Source of the DNA: Nitrosovibrio tenuis
GTDB taxonomy: Bacteria; Pseudomonadota; Gammaproteobacteria; Burkholderiales; Nitrosomonadaceae
Length of the DNA stretch: 64,000 nt
NCBI RefSeq assembly: GCF_900109785.1
Contig: NZ_FOBH01000013.1
Coordinates: 1 to 64,000, forward strand
Direction of reading: 5' to 3'
The stretch's first letter is position 1, and every line of letters starts with the position of its first letter. A program made the position numbers and the translations under genes. The notes below the pieces were generated by a model, which ran no database searches, had not been told where the DNA came from, and saw only the letters and a program-made list of their open reading frames with translations. Positions 17,634-27,270 of this stretch are shown here, piece after piece.

Positions 17634-17918
17634 CGAGAATTTAACGGCGCGGCCGCTTCCCTCCTCGCATACAAGGGCTGGGCCACGGCAGGACGTTATT
17701 GTTGAGAAGTGAGGCAGTAGCTCAGCCTTGAGCTGACAGATAGACAGCTAGAGTGCCCAGAACTTCTAAATGGGAATCATTAGCTTGCAATAATCTCGAT
17801 AATCCGACTCACGCCGGTTGGAACACAGGCTTGCTTATTTGCAGCCTGCCCCGGTAACTGCAGCTCGACCCGTAGGCCGACCGTCATCTTGTCAGATTGA
17901 GGGCCGGTCCTATGCACC

Positions 17919-18380
17919 TTATAGCGTTTTGCCGGAATTACCGCTCCAGTCTTCGGCATCTATTCCAGTCCTGGCCTTTGTATCCCGGTTGTTTAGCCGG
18001 GCAGCATGATCGTCTTTTAAAAGTTCCGACGCCATTCTCTGGTGAAAAGCAGCTTGCTTTATGGTTTCCTCTGCAGCTTGCTGATACTTGTTCAGCAAAG
18101 CCGAAGTATGCGATTGGTAATCTTGTGCCTGTCTACCATAGAGATAGCTTTTTTCTTCGTAATGCTGAAGAAGTTTCTTTTGTTCTTCTACTTTTACCAG
18201 CAATTCCCTGGCGGTATTCTCATATTGCTTTGCCAACCTGTTGTGGTCGGCATAAGTCGTGGCGTTCTCTGCAGCTTTACGAATACTGACATTCTGTGCC
18301 TCGAGAGGACCCATTTGTGCGCAGGAGGCCAGCAGACCTATGACTAAAGCCGCAGCAAATTTTCCTATTTTCGTTTTCAT
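17919..18380 (-). CDS. Coiled-coil lipoprotein of unknown function
   Basis: The start at 18380 gives MKTKIGKFAAALVIGLLASC, a clean lipoprotein signal with lipobox LASC at residues 17-20; longer starts hide it inside the protein. The rest of the 153 residues is strongly helical and heptad-like (ENTARELLVKVEEQKKLLQH, then KYQQAAEETIKQAAFHQRMA), ending in a Gly/Asp-rich tail. No family recognised. It lies between cpxA and a NarL-type regulator, transcribed alone. A Cpx-regulated envelope role is possible from the neighbourhood, but I see no second CpxR box. Confidence 0.7.
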   Translation of the reverse strand: MKTKIGKFAAALVIGLLASCAQMGPLEAQNVSIRKAAENATTYADHNRLAKQYENTARELLVKVEEQKKLLQHYEEKSYLYGRQAQDYQSHTSALLNKYQQAAEETIKQAAFHQRMASELLKDDHAARLNNRDTKARTGIDAEDWSGNSGKTL

Positions 18381-18627
18381 GGTAGTAATAAACACAAATA
18401 GAATGGAGTGATGGCATCCTATCCGAGTCAATACTATGCGTATATTGGGGAAACCCTTGTTTTAGTCTAAGGGAAACCCTTAGACAACATTGTTATGGTA
18501 GAAGTATCAATTAGTCCCCCGCCTTCGCGGGTGCTGAAGGGTGCTTGATTGAAAGAATAAAATTGAACACTTTGAGTACTTTCTGTGAGTATTTTATTTG
18601 CGGGTCCCTTGCTCAGAAGCAACGTTT

Positions 18628-19293
18628 CTAGCGCTCTTCCGAAATCCAGTGGGTGGCATAACGTATCAGGTCGGCGCTATCCTTTAAATTCAATTTCGCG
18701 CGAATGTTGAACCGATGCGTTTCGATGGTCTTAATACTGCGGCTAAGCAACCTGGCAATTTCCTGGCTGCTATGTCCGGACCCGATCAAATGCAGCACCT
18801 CAAATTCACTGGGGGTTAAGTTGTTGATCAATGGTTCAGGCTCCGTACTTCCGATCGCCACCCGATTCAGCAGCCTCGCGTGAATTTGCTTGCTCAGATA
18901 AATATTTCCCTTCAATACTTCGCGGACGGCAGTTATCAGTACTTCACCCGGCTCCTGCTTCATTACGTAACCGCGCGCACCCGCCCGCAAAGCGCGCTGG
19001 GCATAAACGCCTTCATCGTGCATGGAGACGACGAGCACAGGCAACGCGGGGACCAGGCTATGCATGTTTTTTATCACCTCGAAGCCGGAGAGGGTCTTCA
19101 GAGACACATCCATCAAAACGATACTGGGATGAGGCTCTGTCCTGAGTCTGGCCAGCGCTTCGTCACCGTCACCCGCTTCGGCAACCACCTCCATGTCAGT
19201 CTCGAGATTGATGAGCATTGCCATACCATGGCGCAACATGGCATGGTCGTCCACGAGCATCACTTGGGCTTTCTTGGTTGATGTGGCTGACAT
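18628..19293 (-). CDS. NarL/FixJ-family response regulator
   Basis: 221 residues. The receiver domain (8-125) holds the acidic pair DD15-16, phosphorylated Asp62 in IVLMDVSL and the KQEPG end. A LuxR-type helix-turn-helix (about 154-210) reads LTPSEFEVLHLIGSGHSSQE and TIETHRFNIRAKL. The ATG overlaps the kinase stop by one base (TAATG), so the two are translationally coupled. As partner of the NarX-like kinase upstream it should bind DNA as a phospho-dimer. Target genes are not evident here. Confidence 0.92.
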   Translation of the reverse strand: MSATSTKKAQVMLVDDHAMLRHGMAMLINLETDMEVVAEAGDGDEALARLRTEPHPSIVLMDVSLKTLSGFEVIKNMHSLVPALPVLVVSMHDEGVYAQRALRAGARGYVMKQEPGEVLITAVREVLKGNIYLSKQIHARLLNRVAIGSTEPEPLINNLTPSEFEVLHLIGSGHSSQEIARLLSRSIKTIETHRFNIRAKLNLKDSADLIRYATHWISEER

Positions 19294-21104
19294 TAGACCC
19301 CTTGCATCTCCAGCCGCACCTCTATGCCGCCTTGGGCACGCCTCAGGAATTCCAGCGTCGCGCCGAGCTGTCTGGCGCGATACTGCATGATTTTAATGCC
19401 CATCCCCGGGGTGGTTGCGTTCTTGTTGTCAACGCCCGCAAAGCCACTGCCATTGTCGGATATCGAGAGACAAAGAATTCCTTCCTCCGAGCCCAGCGAG
19501 ATTGTTACCCGCTGCGCACCCCCATGGCGTATCGCGTTATTGGCTGCCTCCTGGGCAATCCGGTACAGGTTAAGTGCGAGATTATTATCATCGATAACAA
19601 CTCCGTTTTTGTATATAAAATCGCATGTAATCTTGTAGGCGGACGCGATCCTCGATGCAAAGGCCTGCAACGCGGCTACCAGGCCATTGGTCTCCAGCTC
19701 AAACGGGAGCAGTCCCTGTGCGATCTGCTTGCACTGCATCACGGCGGTCTGCGCCTGTGCCGCAATCGAAGCCGCAACGGTTGCCGCATCCACGCTGCCC
19801 GAGGCGGATATTTTTTTCTCCAGCGCCTTGGCTTGATAGCTAATTGCCGCAATCTGCTGCCCAAGATTGTCGTGCAATTCCTGCCCGAGCGAACGCTGGT
19901 GCTCTTCCGTTATGGAAACGAGTGTCTGCTCCAGAGTTTTACGCTCAAGCCACCTTTCCAGATCGCTCGCAATGGCGTCGATGAGCCTCTGCTCTTCAGG
20001 CACCAGGAACGGTTTGTCTTCAGGATAAAACACGCGCAGTTGGCCGCAGGGTTTATTGTTGACGCTGATTTTCGATTGCAGCTCATGCGTAAGACCCTGG
20101 CCGTGATTTGCTGAGGTGAAGCGCCTGCCATCGAGCTCAATCACGGCGGTCGCAATTTCCGGGAATTGCATGGCGGGAATCAGGTGCTCGAAAATCTGCT
20201 GGCACGCACCATCTATCGATAATTCCAGTCCCATGCCGCGGCGAATTTCATAGAGGCAGGTGATCTCCTTCAGGCGCTCGCGCAGCAGCTCGTCGACCTG
20301 CTTGCGCTCCAGCCACATCTCCAGGTCGCTTGCGACAGCGTCGATGAGCCTCTGTTCTTCGGGTACCAGGAAGGGCTTGTTTTCCGGATAGAACACGCGC
20401 AATTGGCCGCAGATTTTATTGTTGGCGCTGATCCTGGATTGCAACTCATGCGTAAGACCCTGGCCGTGATTGTCTGACGTGAAGCGCCTGCCATCGAGTT
20501 CGATCACGGCGGTGGCAATTTCCGGAAACTGCATGGCGGGTATCAGGTGCTTGAAAATCTGCTGGCAGACATTCTCTACCGATAATTCCAGTCCCATGAT
20601 GCCTCGGCGAATTTCATGTAGGCACGTAATTTCCTTCAGGCGCTCGCGCAGCGTCTCATCGATCTGTTTGCGCTCCAGCCACATCCCCAGATCGCTCGCG
20701 ACTGCGTCGATAAGTCTCTGCTCTTCCGGCACCAGGAACGGCTTGTCTTCGGGATAGAACACGCGCAGCTGGCCCCACGGTTTATTGTTGGCGCTGATCG
20801 TGGATTGCAACTCATGCGTAAGACCCTGGCCGTGATTCTCTGAAATGAAACGCCTGCCATCGAGTTCGATCACGGCAGTTGCGATTTCCGGAAACTGCAT
20901 GGCAGGAATCAGGTGCCTGAAAATCTGCTGGCAGACATTCTCTACCGATAATTCCAGGCCAATGCCGCGACGAATCTCATAAAGACAGGTAATTTCCTTC
21001 AGACGCTCGCGCAGAATCCCCCCTGTGTTTGAATGCCCATCCGGCGTGGGAAGGGTTGCATCTGCGGGGCTTGCGTCTGCGTCGCTTTTACCCTTGCTGG
21101 TCAT
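19293..21104 (-). CDS. NarX-type histidine kinase with a triplicated sensor module
   Basis: A 603-residue cytoplasmic kinase. After a short polar leader come three near-identical modules of 121-122 residues (31-151, 152-273, 274-394), each beginning LRERLKEITCLYEIRRG and ending near PEEQRLIDAVASDLxxWLER. They look GAF-like by length and pattern. Then follow the HisKA_3 dimer helix with His411 (LGQELHDNLGQQ) and a HATPase domain (AQEAANNAIRHGG, SDNGSGF, GMGIKIMQYRARQLG). There are no membrane segments, unlike NarX. Each module carries Cys40- and Cys60-type residues (EITCL, ENVCQQ) that could bind metal or act as a redox switch (inference). It is coupled to the following response regulator. Confidence 0.9.
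   Translation of the reverse strand: MTSKGKSDADASPADATLPTPDGHSNTGGILRERLKEITCLYEIRRGIGLELSVENVCQQIFRHLIPAMQFPEIATAVIELDGRRFISENHGQGLTHELQSTISANNKPWGQLRVFYPEDKPFLVPEEQRLIDAVASDLGMWLERKQIDETLRERLKEITCLHEIRRGIMGLELSVENVCQQIFKHLIPAMQFPEIATAVIELDGRRFTSDNHGQGLTHELQSRISANNKICGQLRVFYPENKPFLVPEEQRLIDAVASDLEMWLERKQVDELLRERLKEITCLYEIRRGMGLELSIDGACQQIFEHLIPAMQFPEIATAVIELDGRRFTSANHGQGLTHELQSKISVNNKPCGQLRVFYPEDKPFLVPEEQRLIDAIASDLERWLERKTLEQTLVSITEEHQRSLGQELHDNLGQQIAAISYQAKALEKKISASGSVDAATVAASIAAQAQTAVMQCKQIAQGLLPFELETNGLVAALQAFASRIASAYKITCDFIYKNGVVIDDNNLALNLYRIAQEAANNAIRHGGAQRVTISLGSEEGILCLSISDNGSGFAGVDNKNATTPGMGIKIMQYRARQLGATLEFLRRAQGGIEVRLEMQGV
19923..21014. repeat. Three tandem 363-366 bp repeats inside the kinase gene
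   Basis: Copies at about 20652-21014, 20286-20651 and 19923-20285 encode the triplicated sensor module. They remain highly alike at the DNA level, long identical runs included, which indicates recent duplication or ongoing gene conversion. The middle copy has one extra codon (GIMGLEL against GIGLEL and GMGLEL). Confidence 0.9.
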
Positions 21105-21410
21105 TGAAATTTTTCATCATTCATCAATCTGATGTTTTCGTCCGTTTCATATACATCTACCTGATTTCATCAGCGCCTATCGCTTGTTGAAAAATTCCAG
21201 GACCCAAACCTTATAAATTATGCAGCGTCTCTTGTGTTCTGTGCAATGCTGTTCGTTTTTTGGACCGAACAGGGTAGTGGATGAGGAGGTGTTTCCGCGG
21301 AAGTTGCCAGCGACAACATGGATTCCCCTATGCACGCAGCTGATTGCCGAACGATGCGTAAAGCTGGCGCGCGGGTTGAATCCGATACGCCCGGTCGGCC
21401 CCGTTCCCAT
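21105..21410. other. Intergenic, no gene seen
   Basis: About 300 bases between the recQ stop and the kinase start, both genes on the minus strand. A minus-strand frame of 77 codons covers it but shows no domain or ribosome site. It probably carries the promoter of the kinase-regulator operon. Confidence 0.45.
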
Positions 21411-23165
21411 TCACGGTATCGCACCCATACCCCCGGGGTTTGCATCCAGATTCGCTTCAGCTCGCTTTACATAGCTCTTCAAAAACATCCGCTGCTGGCT
21501 ATCGGGAAAGACGATGGTAACCATGTCGCCCGTGGTGCCGACGACCTGACCTTTTCCCACTTTCGGAACTTCCACTGGGGTGCCAATGGGGAACGAAAAC
21601 TGTAGCAAGGGTTTTGTTTCCCGAAAGAGGCTCGAGCTCGGGTGCCGATCAGGAACAGGCTGTGCCGATAGGGCTTTTTCCGGCGGGTTCAGGCAATTAT
21701 CGCAGTGCCCGCAGCGGTCCCATTCCACTTCCTCATCGAAATACTCCAGAAGAATCTTCCATCGGCACAATCCGCTCTGGGCATAAAATATCATGCGTTC
21801 CAGCGCCTGCCGGTCATGATCGGCTTTTTTACGCGATGTGGCGGCAAGTTGAGTCAGGGTTTCTGTGGTAAGATTTTCATTTCGAAGGCGATAATCCAGA
21901 GCTTTATCACGCACGAGTATGTCCCCATCCTCCAGCAGCTTTAGCATTACCTGAAGTCGGCGAACAGAATATTGGGGAATCCGAGCATGTAGCCGCTCGA
22001 ATTCAACCACAGGCTGCTCCTTGAGGAGGCCCTGTACCGTTCGATAGACTTCTCGCAGCTCTTCATGCCCCGGATGATGGCGCGCCAGGAAGAACTGCTG
22101 TATCCGTTTATCCTGTGTGTCGTAAAGAAGCGTGCACCTGGCGGGTTTTCCGTCACGCCCGGCACGGCCGGACTCCTGATAATATGATCCAAGGCTTCCC
22201 GGAATCTGGTAGTGCACCACGAACCGGATGTCAGGCTTATCAATACCCATGCCGAATGCATTGGTCGCCACCATGATCCGGCTGTGGCCCTCCATGAAGC
22301 GTTGCTGGTTTTCGTTGCGCACTTTTCTGGGCAGATGTCCATGGTAGAACGTCACGCTGTCCTCGACCATCCGCAATGCCGGTATCAGATCGTCCACCGC
22401 TTTTACGGTGGCGGTATATATGATTCCGCTGCCTTCGCTCTCCTGAATCAGGTGTTGCAGTTTCTTGAGTTTTTCGCCCGCGCTTGTGGCATGTACGACG
22501 TTGTAGCTCAGATTGGCTCTATAGATGCCTGTATTGACAATATGGATGGTGGGACGCTCCAGCTGCCGGACGATGTCGTCAATTACCTCTGGTGTGGCAG
22601 TCGCGGTCAATGCGAGCACCGGGGGGCTGCCGAGCGCCTTGATCGCATCACTCAATGCGAGGTAAGCCGGGCGAAAATCATGCCCCCACTGCGAAATGCA
22701 ATGCGCTTCATCCACGACAAAGACGTTTATCGTGATGCGCTGCAGGTTGGCAATGAAATCAGGATCGGACAGGCGCTCAGGCGTAACAAATACAACTTCG
22801 CTGCGCGCCCGCCGGATATTCCGTAACGTTTCCGACTTTTCCTGCGTGTTGAGCATACTGTTGACCTGGGCCGCATCAATCCCGACCTCTTCCAATTTTT
22901 CGGCCTGATCCTTCATCAGGGAAATGAGAGGCGAAACGACCACGGCAGTGCCGGGTAATTTTAACGCGGGCAACTGGTAGCAAAGCGATTTGCCGCTTCC
23001 CGTTGGCATGACTGCAAGTGTGTCTTGCCCATTCAGCACATTCCGAATGACCTCCTCCTGGCCGGGTCTCAAGTGAGAAAGACCGAAAACTTCATGCAGG
23101 CTTTCTTCCAGGCTATCCTGCTTATCGGGCAAGTTTTTCATATGGTTAAATCTGTTTGCCATCAT
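21411..23165 (-). CDS. recQ: RecQ-family ATP-dependent DNA helicase
   Basis: 584 residues. It unwinds DNA 3' to 5' in recombination and fork repair. Helicase motifs in order: LRPGQEEVI (motif 0), [14 protein letters not shown] (Walker A), [11 protein letters not shown] (Ia), [19 protein letters not shown] (DEAH, II, with the RecQ aromatic loop), ALTATAT (III), [19 protein letters not shown] (V) and [10 protein letters not shown] (VI). A RecQ zinc-binding domain with [10 protein letters not shown] and CGHCDNC follows, then a degenerate C terminus. No HRDC domain is visible, so it is the short type (E. coli RecQ is 610). The start could also be the second Met. Isolated gene. Confidence 0.92.
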   Translation of the reverse strand: MMANRFNHMKNLPDKQDSLEESLHEVFGLSHLRPGQEEVIRNVLNGQDTLAVMPTGSGKSLCYQLPALKLPGTAVVVSPLISLMKDQAEKLEEVGIDAAQVNSMLNTQEKSETLRNIRRARSEVVFVTPERLSDPDFIANLQRITINVFVVDEAHCISQWGHDFRPAYLALSDAIKALGSPPVLALTATATPEVIDDIVRQLERPTIHIVNTGIYRANLSYNVVHATSAGEKLKKLQHLIQESEGSGIIYTATVKAVDDLIPALRMVEDSVTFYHGHLPRKVRNENQQRFMEGHSRIMVATNAFGMGIDKPDIRFVVHYQIPGSLGSYYQESGRAGRDGKPARCTLLYDTQDKRIQQFFLARHHPGHEELREVYRTVQGLLKEQPVVEFERLHARIPQYSVRRLQVMLKLLEDGDILVRDKALDYRLRNENLTTETLTQLAATSRKKADHDRQALERMIFYAQSGLCRWKILLEYFDEEVEWDRCGHCDNCLNPPEKALSAQPVPDRHPSSSLFRETKPLLQFSFPIGTPVEVPKVGKGQVVGTTGDMVTIVFPDSQQRMFLKSYVKRAEANLDANPGGMGAIP

Positions 23166-23478
23166 CCTGCCTTATCAATTATCCTGTCCTATATCCTCTT
23201 TCCTATACCCTATTTGGTCAGCCTCTGTTCCTCTGTTTGCTCAGCTGTGGCCGCCCCCTTGCACTTATCCTGTCATCATATCCTGAGCAGGGATGCCAAC
23301 GGAGATGCTCGGGAAAATAAAAGGCAGGTTACGATGGACCGCATGATTTGCGGTACGCCAGCCGAGGTCGAGCCGGACAAGCCGGAACAACGTTAGCGCG
23401 GCATGCTTGAGATGTAGTGGTCGCCGTAGCGAGCGTACCGATTCTTCAATCCACTTTTCCCTATCATCTGGAGCATCA

Positions 23479-24492
23479 ATGGACAAGCAACTGACTCCCG
23501 AAAAAATTATGCAGACTGGTATGGCCTTCTGGCCAGCGAAAACCCTATTATGCGCTGTCGAGATGGGTCTTTTCACGGAACTGGCACAAGGACCGAAAAA
23601 TCTGGATTCGCTACGCGAGCGGGTAGGACTGCATCCGCGCGCCGCGCGTGATTTCCTCGACGCGCTGGTAGCACTCGGGTTCCTGAATCGCGAGGGAGAT
23701 CGCTATAGCAATACGCCGGATACCGATCTGTTCCTCGACCGGACCAAGCTCTCCTACATTGGCGGAATACTTGAGATGGCAAACCGCCGCCTCTACCCGA
23801 TCTGGAACAACTTGACCGAAGCGCTGCGTACCGGTGCGCCGCAGAACGAATGTAAGAACGGAGGAGCGGATCTCTTCGAGACTTTATATGCCGATCCCAC
23901 CGGCCTGAATGAGTTTCTCTCAGCCATGACCGGCGTCAGCCACGCAGCCAACACCGTCATCGCTCAGTCCTTTCCGTGGCAGGGCTATCACACATTCGTG
24001 GATGTAGGTACCGCGCAGGGGGACCTCGCGGTCCAGATCGCGCTGGCGAATCCTCACTTGCGCGGCCTGGGATTCGACCGGCCAGAAGTTGGGCCCATTT
24101 TTCAGCAGTATACGGAAATCACAGGTGTCGCCGACCAGGTCGCTTTCATGCCCGGCGACTTCTTCAAAGAAGATCTGCCCAAGGCAGACGTTGTGCTGAT
24201 GGGGCACATCCTGCATGACTGGGACTTGCCCACAAAAAAAATGCTTATCCGGAAGGCATTCGACGCGATCCCTTCCGGTGGCGCGCTCATCGTTTACGAA
24301 TCCATCATTGATGATGACCGGTCAAAGAATGCCTTCGGATTGATGATGAGCCTGAACATGCTCATAGAAACGCCGGGGGGGTTTGATTATACCGGCGCCG
24401 ACTGCACTGGATGGATGAAAGAGGCTGGATTCTCGGCCGCGCATGTGGAGCAGTTGGTCGGACCGGACTCCATGGTTATAGGAATTAAATAA
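23479..24492 (+). CDS. SAM-dependent O-methyltransferase (hydroxyindole/caffeate type)
   Basis: The start at 23479 follows GGAG with five bases spacing; an upstream in-frame start at 23407 has none. The 337-residue product has an N-terminal winged-helix dimerization domain (about 10-95, [38 protein letters not shown]) and a Rossmann methyltransferase domain with the SAM loop [13 protein letters not shown] (about 174-186), acidic FDRPEV, then [11 protein letters not shown] and MGHILHDWD, whose His is the usual general base of the family. Such enzymes methylate hydroxyl groups of small aromatic or polyketide metabolites. The substrate is unknown, and no biosynthetic cluster surrounds it. Confidence 0.88.
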   Translation: MDKQLTPEKIMQTGMAFWPAKTLLCAVEMGLFTELAQGPKNLDSLRERVGLHPRAARDFLDALVALGFLNREGDRYSNTPDTDLFLDRTKLSYIGGILEMANRRLYPIWNNLTEALRTGAPQNECKNGGADLFETLYADPTGLNEFLSAMTGVSHAANTVIAQSFPWQGYHTFVDVGTAQGDLAVQIALANPHLRGLGFDRPEVGPIFQQYTEITGVADQVAFMPGDFFKEDLPKADVVLMGHILHDWDLPTKKMLIRKAFDAIPSGGALIVYESIIDDDRSKNAFGLMMSLNMLIETPGGFDYTGADCTGWMKEAGFSAAHVEQLVGPDSMVIGIK

Positions 24493-24607
24493 GGGATGGA
24501 ATTAAATGAGGGATCAAATAAGCTGGGCCATGTTTACTTCGATCTGCCTATAGAAGCTCGGGATCTCCCGATCTCCCACTTACCCTGCGGATTGATCTGA
24601 GAGGAAT

Positions 24608-25936
24608 ATGATCTCCTTGGGGGCATTCATGCATGAGCTTTTTATCCCGTCGTCCTGCATTGAGCATATTCGTCGCATTAGTTGCTTCGCGGCAATCCTG
24701 TTATCGGGCTTGCCAGCCTGCGCGTATACGGAGGAAATTTCCCCTGCCCAGGAAACTTCCCCTACTGAAATCCCTGTAGCAAGCTCTGTTCCAACCCCTG
24801 TTGGCATCGCGGTGTTCAACATGGCGTGGGCGGGGACCATCGACGATTTCAAACGCCATGTCGAAGTCTGTAGCGCACCAGAGGTTGACTGGTGCGACAG
24901 CCGGGTAAAGATTTCGCGGGGCGCTTCGCATCCAACACCGGAAGAAGAAGCTCGCGCAAAGAAATGCCAGGAAGCCTTCATTGCAGCAGCCGGGGGCTTT
25001 GACACGGCAATGATGATCGCCCCATGCAACGCCTATGGGAAGCATCCGGCAAGAGCGGAAACAGTTGAAAATTACAATCTCAAGCTGGATGGTTTGCGAG
25101 CAGCCGTCGAGGACTTGATTCAGAACGAGAAAATTAAGGTAATCGCCTTTCAGGAAGTTAAGTCACAAGAGACTATCGAGCGGGTACTTGGAAAATTCGC
25201 CGGGCAATTCGATGTTTGTGCCGCGCCGCACAGCGCATTTCAGACGGTCGCATTCGCTTGGGATAAATCGATACCAGCAGGCGCAAACAGATGCACAACG
25301 AACCGGGAACTTGCACTCGCGGAAAATCCTGGGGATAAACGCGCGCACCGGGTCAGGCCTGGCTTGGCGCTCGAACTCGTGATCGGCGGCTCACCCGTGA
25401 CTTTCCTGAATGTCCATCTCAAGTCGGGCTGCGCCAACCTGAAGACTGCGCCTGGTTTCCCGGGTCACCAGCTCACGGACTCCGAGCCGGCCTGCACGGT
25501 TCTCAACCGCCAGATTCCCATCCTGGAGGATTGGATCGAACAAATCGCCAGTCAAAGTCCTCGTTTTATTTTGCTGGGAGACTTTAACCGGCGAATAGAC
25601 GAGGAAGCCAGAGCGCGGATTCCCAAGGCCCAGGTGCGCGCGGATGGCTCCGACCCGGCGGGGCCCAATACCAGGGATGAGTTCGGCAGCGTTAAAAGCA
25701 ATTACCTGTGGCAAGAGATTGCCGACGGGTCTCCTTCAATGTACCAGGTGCGCCTGACATCCACGGAGCCAGGCTGCACCGGCTTCAAGGGGCTGGATCA
25801 CATTGTCATAAGTGGCCCGGTCAGGCGGGCACAAGCGGGCGCGCCGCGCTCAAGCAAGATCGCATTGGTAAAGAGCGGCCGCCAGTCCATTGCAACGAGC
25901 GATCATTGCCCAAGAATCACTATTCTTGAGTTTTAA
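24608..25936 (+). CDS. Exported endonuclease/exonuclease/phosphatase-fold enzyme
   Basis: 442 residues; ribosome site GAGAGGAA just before ATG 24608. The N terminus (to about 45) is an export signal ending LLSGLPACAYTEE, with a possible lipobox LPAC. The DNase I-like fold motifs are complete: VFNMAWAG (N), IAFQEVKS (metal Glu), TFLNVHLKSGC, RFILLGDFNRRID (D, N) and the terminal GLDHIVIS and SDHCP. This family hydrolyses phosphodiesters in DNA, RNA, inositol phosphates or sphingolipids. The exported location fits extracellular DNA or phosphate scavenging. It has several Cys, probably disulphides. It follows the methyltransferase by about 115 bases but is likely its own unit. Confidence 0.88.
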   Translation: MISLGAFMHELFIPSSCIEHIRRISCFAAILLSGLPACAYTEEISPAQETSPTEIPVASSVPTPVGIAVFNMAWAGTIDDFKRHVEVCSAPEVDWCDSRVKISRGASHPTPEEEARAKKCQEAFIAAAGGFDTAMMIAPCNAYGKHPARAETVENYNLKLDGLRAAVEDLIQNEKIKVIAFQEVKSQETIERVLGKFAGQFDVCAAPHSAFQTVAFAWDKSIPAGANRCTTNRELALAENPGDKRAHRVRPGLALELVIGGSPVTFLNVHLKSGCANLKTAPGFPGHQLTDSEPACTVLNRQIPILEDWIEQIASQSPRFILLGDFNRRIDEEARARIPKAQVRADGSDPAGPNTRDEFGSVKSNYLWQEIADGSPSMYQVRLTSTEPGCTGFKGLDHIVISGPVRRAQAGAPRSSKIALVKSGRQSIATSDHCPRITILEF

Positions 25937-26019
25937 AAGTATCGGCGCACGGGGAAGGCATTCGTCGTTGTGCGGCCTTTCGCACAGATATGTTGCATCG
26001 AAATGAGGATCATGGAGCC

Positions 26020-26031
26020 GTGATTAATCAC
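26020..26031. promoter_or_regulatory. 12-bp perfect palindrome GTGATTAATCAC
   Basis: Perfect dyad five bases before the Shine-Dalgarno of the 27-residue membrane protein. It resembles half of an FNR/Crp-type arrangement (TGAT/ATCA) but is two bases shorter in spacing. It may be an operator or, in RNA, a hairpin that masks the ribosome site. Confidence 0.35.
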
Positions 26032-26048
26032 ATGCAAGGAGGTGCGCC

Positions 26049-26132
26049 ATGAACAACATGTTATTGTTTTGGGGTACATATATTCTTGTACTCGTGTCCG
26101 GTTTAGGAATTCTGGGAGCAAGCTGGAGCTGA
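26049..26132 (+). CDS. 27-residue single-pass membrane protein
   Basis: ATG 26049 is preceded by AAGGAGGTG (26036-26044), an almost perfect anti-16S match, at four-base spacing. The product starts MNNMLLFWGTYILVLV and ends GASWS*, which is one hydrophobic helix with a small polar tip on each side. The frame is followed 43 bases later by a strong intrinsic terminator, so the transcript is a compact single-gene unit. No family recognised. Proteins of this size and shape usually ride on a larger membrane complex (CydX/KdpF-like) or modulate a kinase; which one here is unknown. Confidence 0.6.
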   Translation: MNNMLLFWGTYILVLVSGLGILGASWS

Positions 26133-26175
26133 TCGGATAGCCGACGAGATACGGCGAGGTAAAGGTAAAACAATG

Positions 26176-26205
26176 GCCCGCAGCGGCAACCGCTCCGGGC
26201 TATTT
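26176..26205 (+). terminator. Intrinsic terminator of the small-protein transcript
   Basis: GCCCG (26176-26180) and AGCGG pair with CCGCT and CGGGC (26196-26200) around a CAA loop, with a single C-C interruption, followed by TATTTCATTTT. This is a clear stem of about 10 bp with a U-rich tail. Confidence 0.7.
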
Positions 26206-26424
26206 CATTTTGGGGGGATTAAAAGGCGCGGAGCATTCCGGGCAGAGATTACGCCAAACGACTTGCGGAGTACGTGATTTTTGCACGGTCCGCCGCTGTC
26301 AGCCAATTCTTACGCTGCCCACGCAGCTTTAAAGCGCCGGGAGTTCATGGCGAGTTCGTGGCTGGTAAAGTCTCATCGACCGCCACCATTTAAAAGAAAA
26401 AGCCCGCGGATTGCTTGGCGCAAC

Positions 26425-27009
26425 TCAACGGTTTTTAGCCCGCGCCTTGGGCGGCACCAGGGCCCCGTGGTTGGCTCGCAGCCCACGCAAAAACTCTTCA
26501 ATATACGGGATGAGTTCGAACAAAAGGATGGCCGCCATGACGGAAAGCACATAGGTTGCAGGCAGCGGTGGATCCTTCCAGGCTAGATCGAACCGGGCAG
26601 CTTCCGTACCAAAGCCGAACAGCGCAAGAAACTGGTCCCAGTGACGGGATAGCACGAACAGAATTGCCATGAGGGGAATCATCTCCAGAAAGCTGTGCAC
26701 GTGCTGCTCGATCGGGGTCACATCCCGGGCGGTAACCGCATAACGGACATCCCACAACGCTGTAGCTTCGTGAATGAAGAACGCAACAATCATAATGGCG
26801 ATGATTCCGGCGTTTATCTGCAGGAAGATCGCTGCGAGCAGCGGCAGGCCGAGCTCGGCGAACATGAGAAGGTGAAGGAGCGATTCCTTTGCGCCGGTCG
26901 TCCTCTCGATATGGGATGCGCGATGGCAGAGCCAATCGGCACAGCCCGCCATCAACCAGACCGGCAGAATGAAATACATCAATATGAGAAGCGTTGGATC
27001 GTTCAGCAT
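26425..27009 (-). CDS. Multi-pass membrane protein of unknown family
   Basis: The ATG at 27009 is favoured (AAGGCGGA nearby); a GTG at 27045 is possible. 194 residues with five likely membrane segments: LLILMYFILPVWLMAGCA, LLMFAELGLPLLAAIFL, AGIIAIMIVAFFIHEA, LEMIPLMAILFVLS and LSVMAAILLFELIPYI. Several His lie next to membrane segments (DWLCHRASHIE, FFIHEATALWD, PIEQHVHSFLE), a pattern that could bind heme or di-iron as in membrane hydroxylases. That is only suggestive, and I assign no function. Ends with a basic tail (PPKARAKNR). No partner gene is evident. Confidence 0.7.
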   Translation of the reverse strand: MLNDPTLLILMYFILPVWLMAGCADWLCHRASHIERTTGAKESLLHLLMFAELGLPLLAAIFLQINAGIIAIMIVAFFIHEATALWDVRYAVTARDVTPIEQHVHSFLEMIPLMAILFVLSRHWDQFLALFGFGTEAARFDLAWKDPPLPATYVLSVMAAILLFELIPYIEEFLRGLRANHGALVPPKARAKNR

Positions 27010-27101
27010 GGCGTTTTTCCGCCTTGGGAAAATGCGGGGACACACTCTCGATTCATCATTGGGGCTTATCCAGCATTTGAAGCTGAAATATCGACCCCTA
27101 C

Positions 27102-27174
27102 GAATGAAGAACTTGGGAACGAAGGACCTGGAACGAAGAATTTGGAACGAAGAATGTGAGAACGAAGACCTTGC
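27102..27174. repeat. 14-15 bp degenerate direct repeats
   Basis: Five copies of about GAACGAAGAATTTG start near 27102, 27117, 27131, 27145 and 27160. They lie between two minus-strand genes and do not seem to code. Confidence 0.65.
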
Positions 27175-27270
27175 AACGCTAACTGGTCAGGCCGAGATAA
27201 CCAACGGCAACTCCCCTGCCAGGCTGGCAACGTCCGCCAAGCTTCGTACTGCTTTCCCCGCGCAACCCTC

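Noticed and set aside
18518-18531. CCCGC-CTTC-GCGGG hairpin as a terminator
   Set aside because: Short stem without a T-run on either side.
21177-21410. Minus-strand frame of 77 codons next to recQ
   Set aside because: No domain, no ribosome site; more likely the upstream region of the kinase operon.
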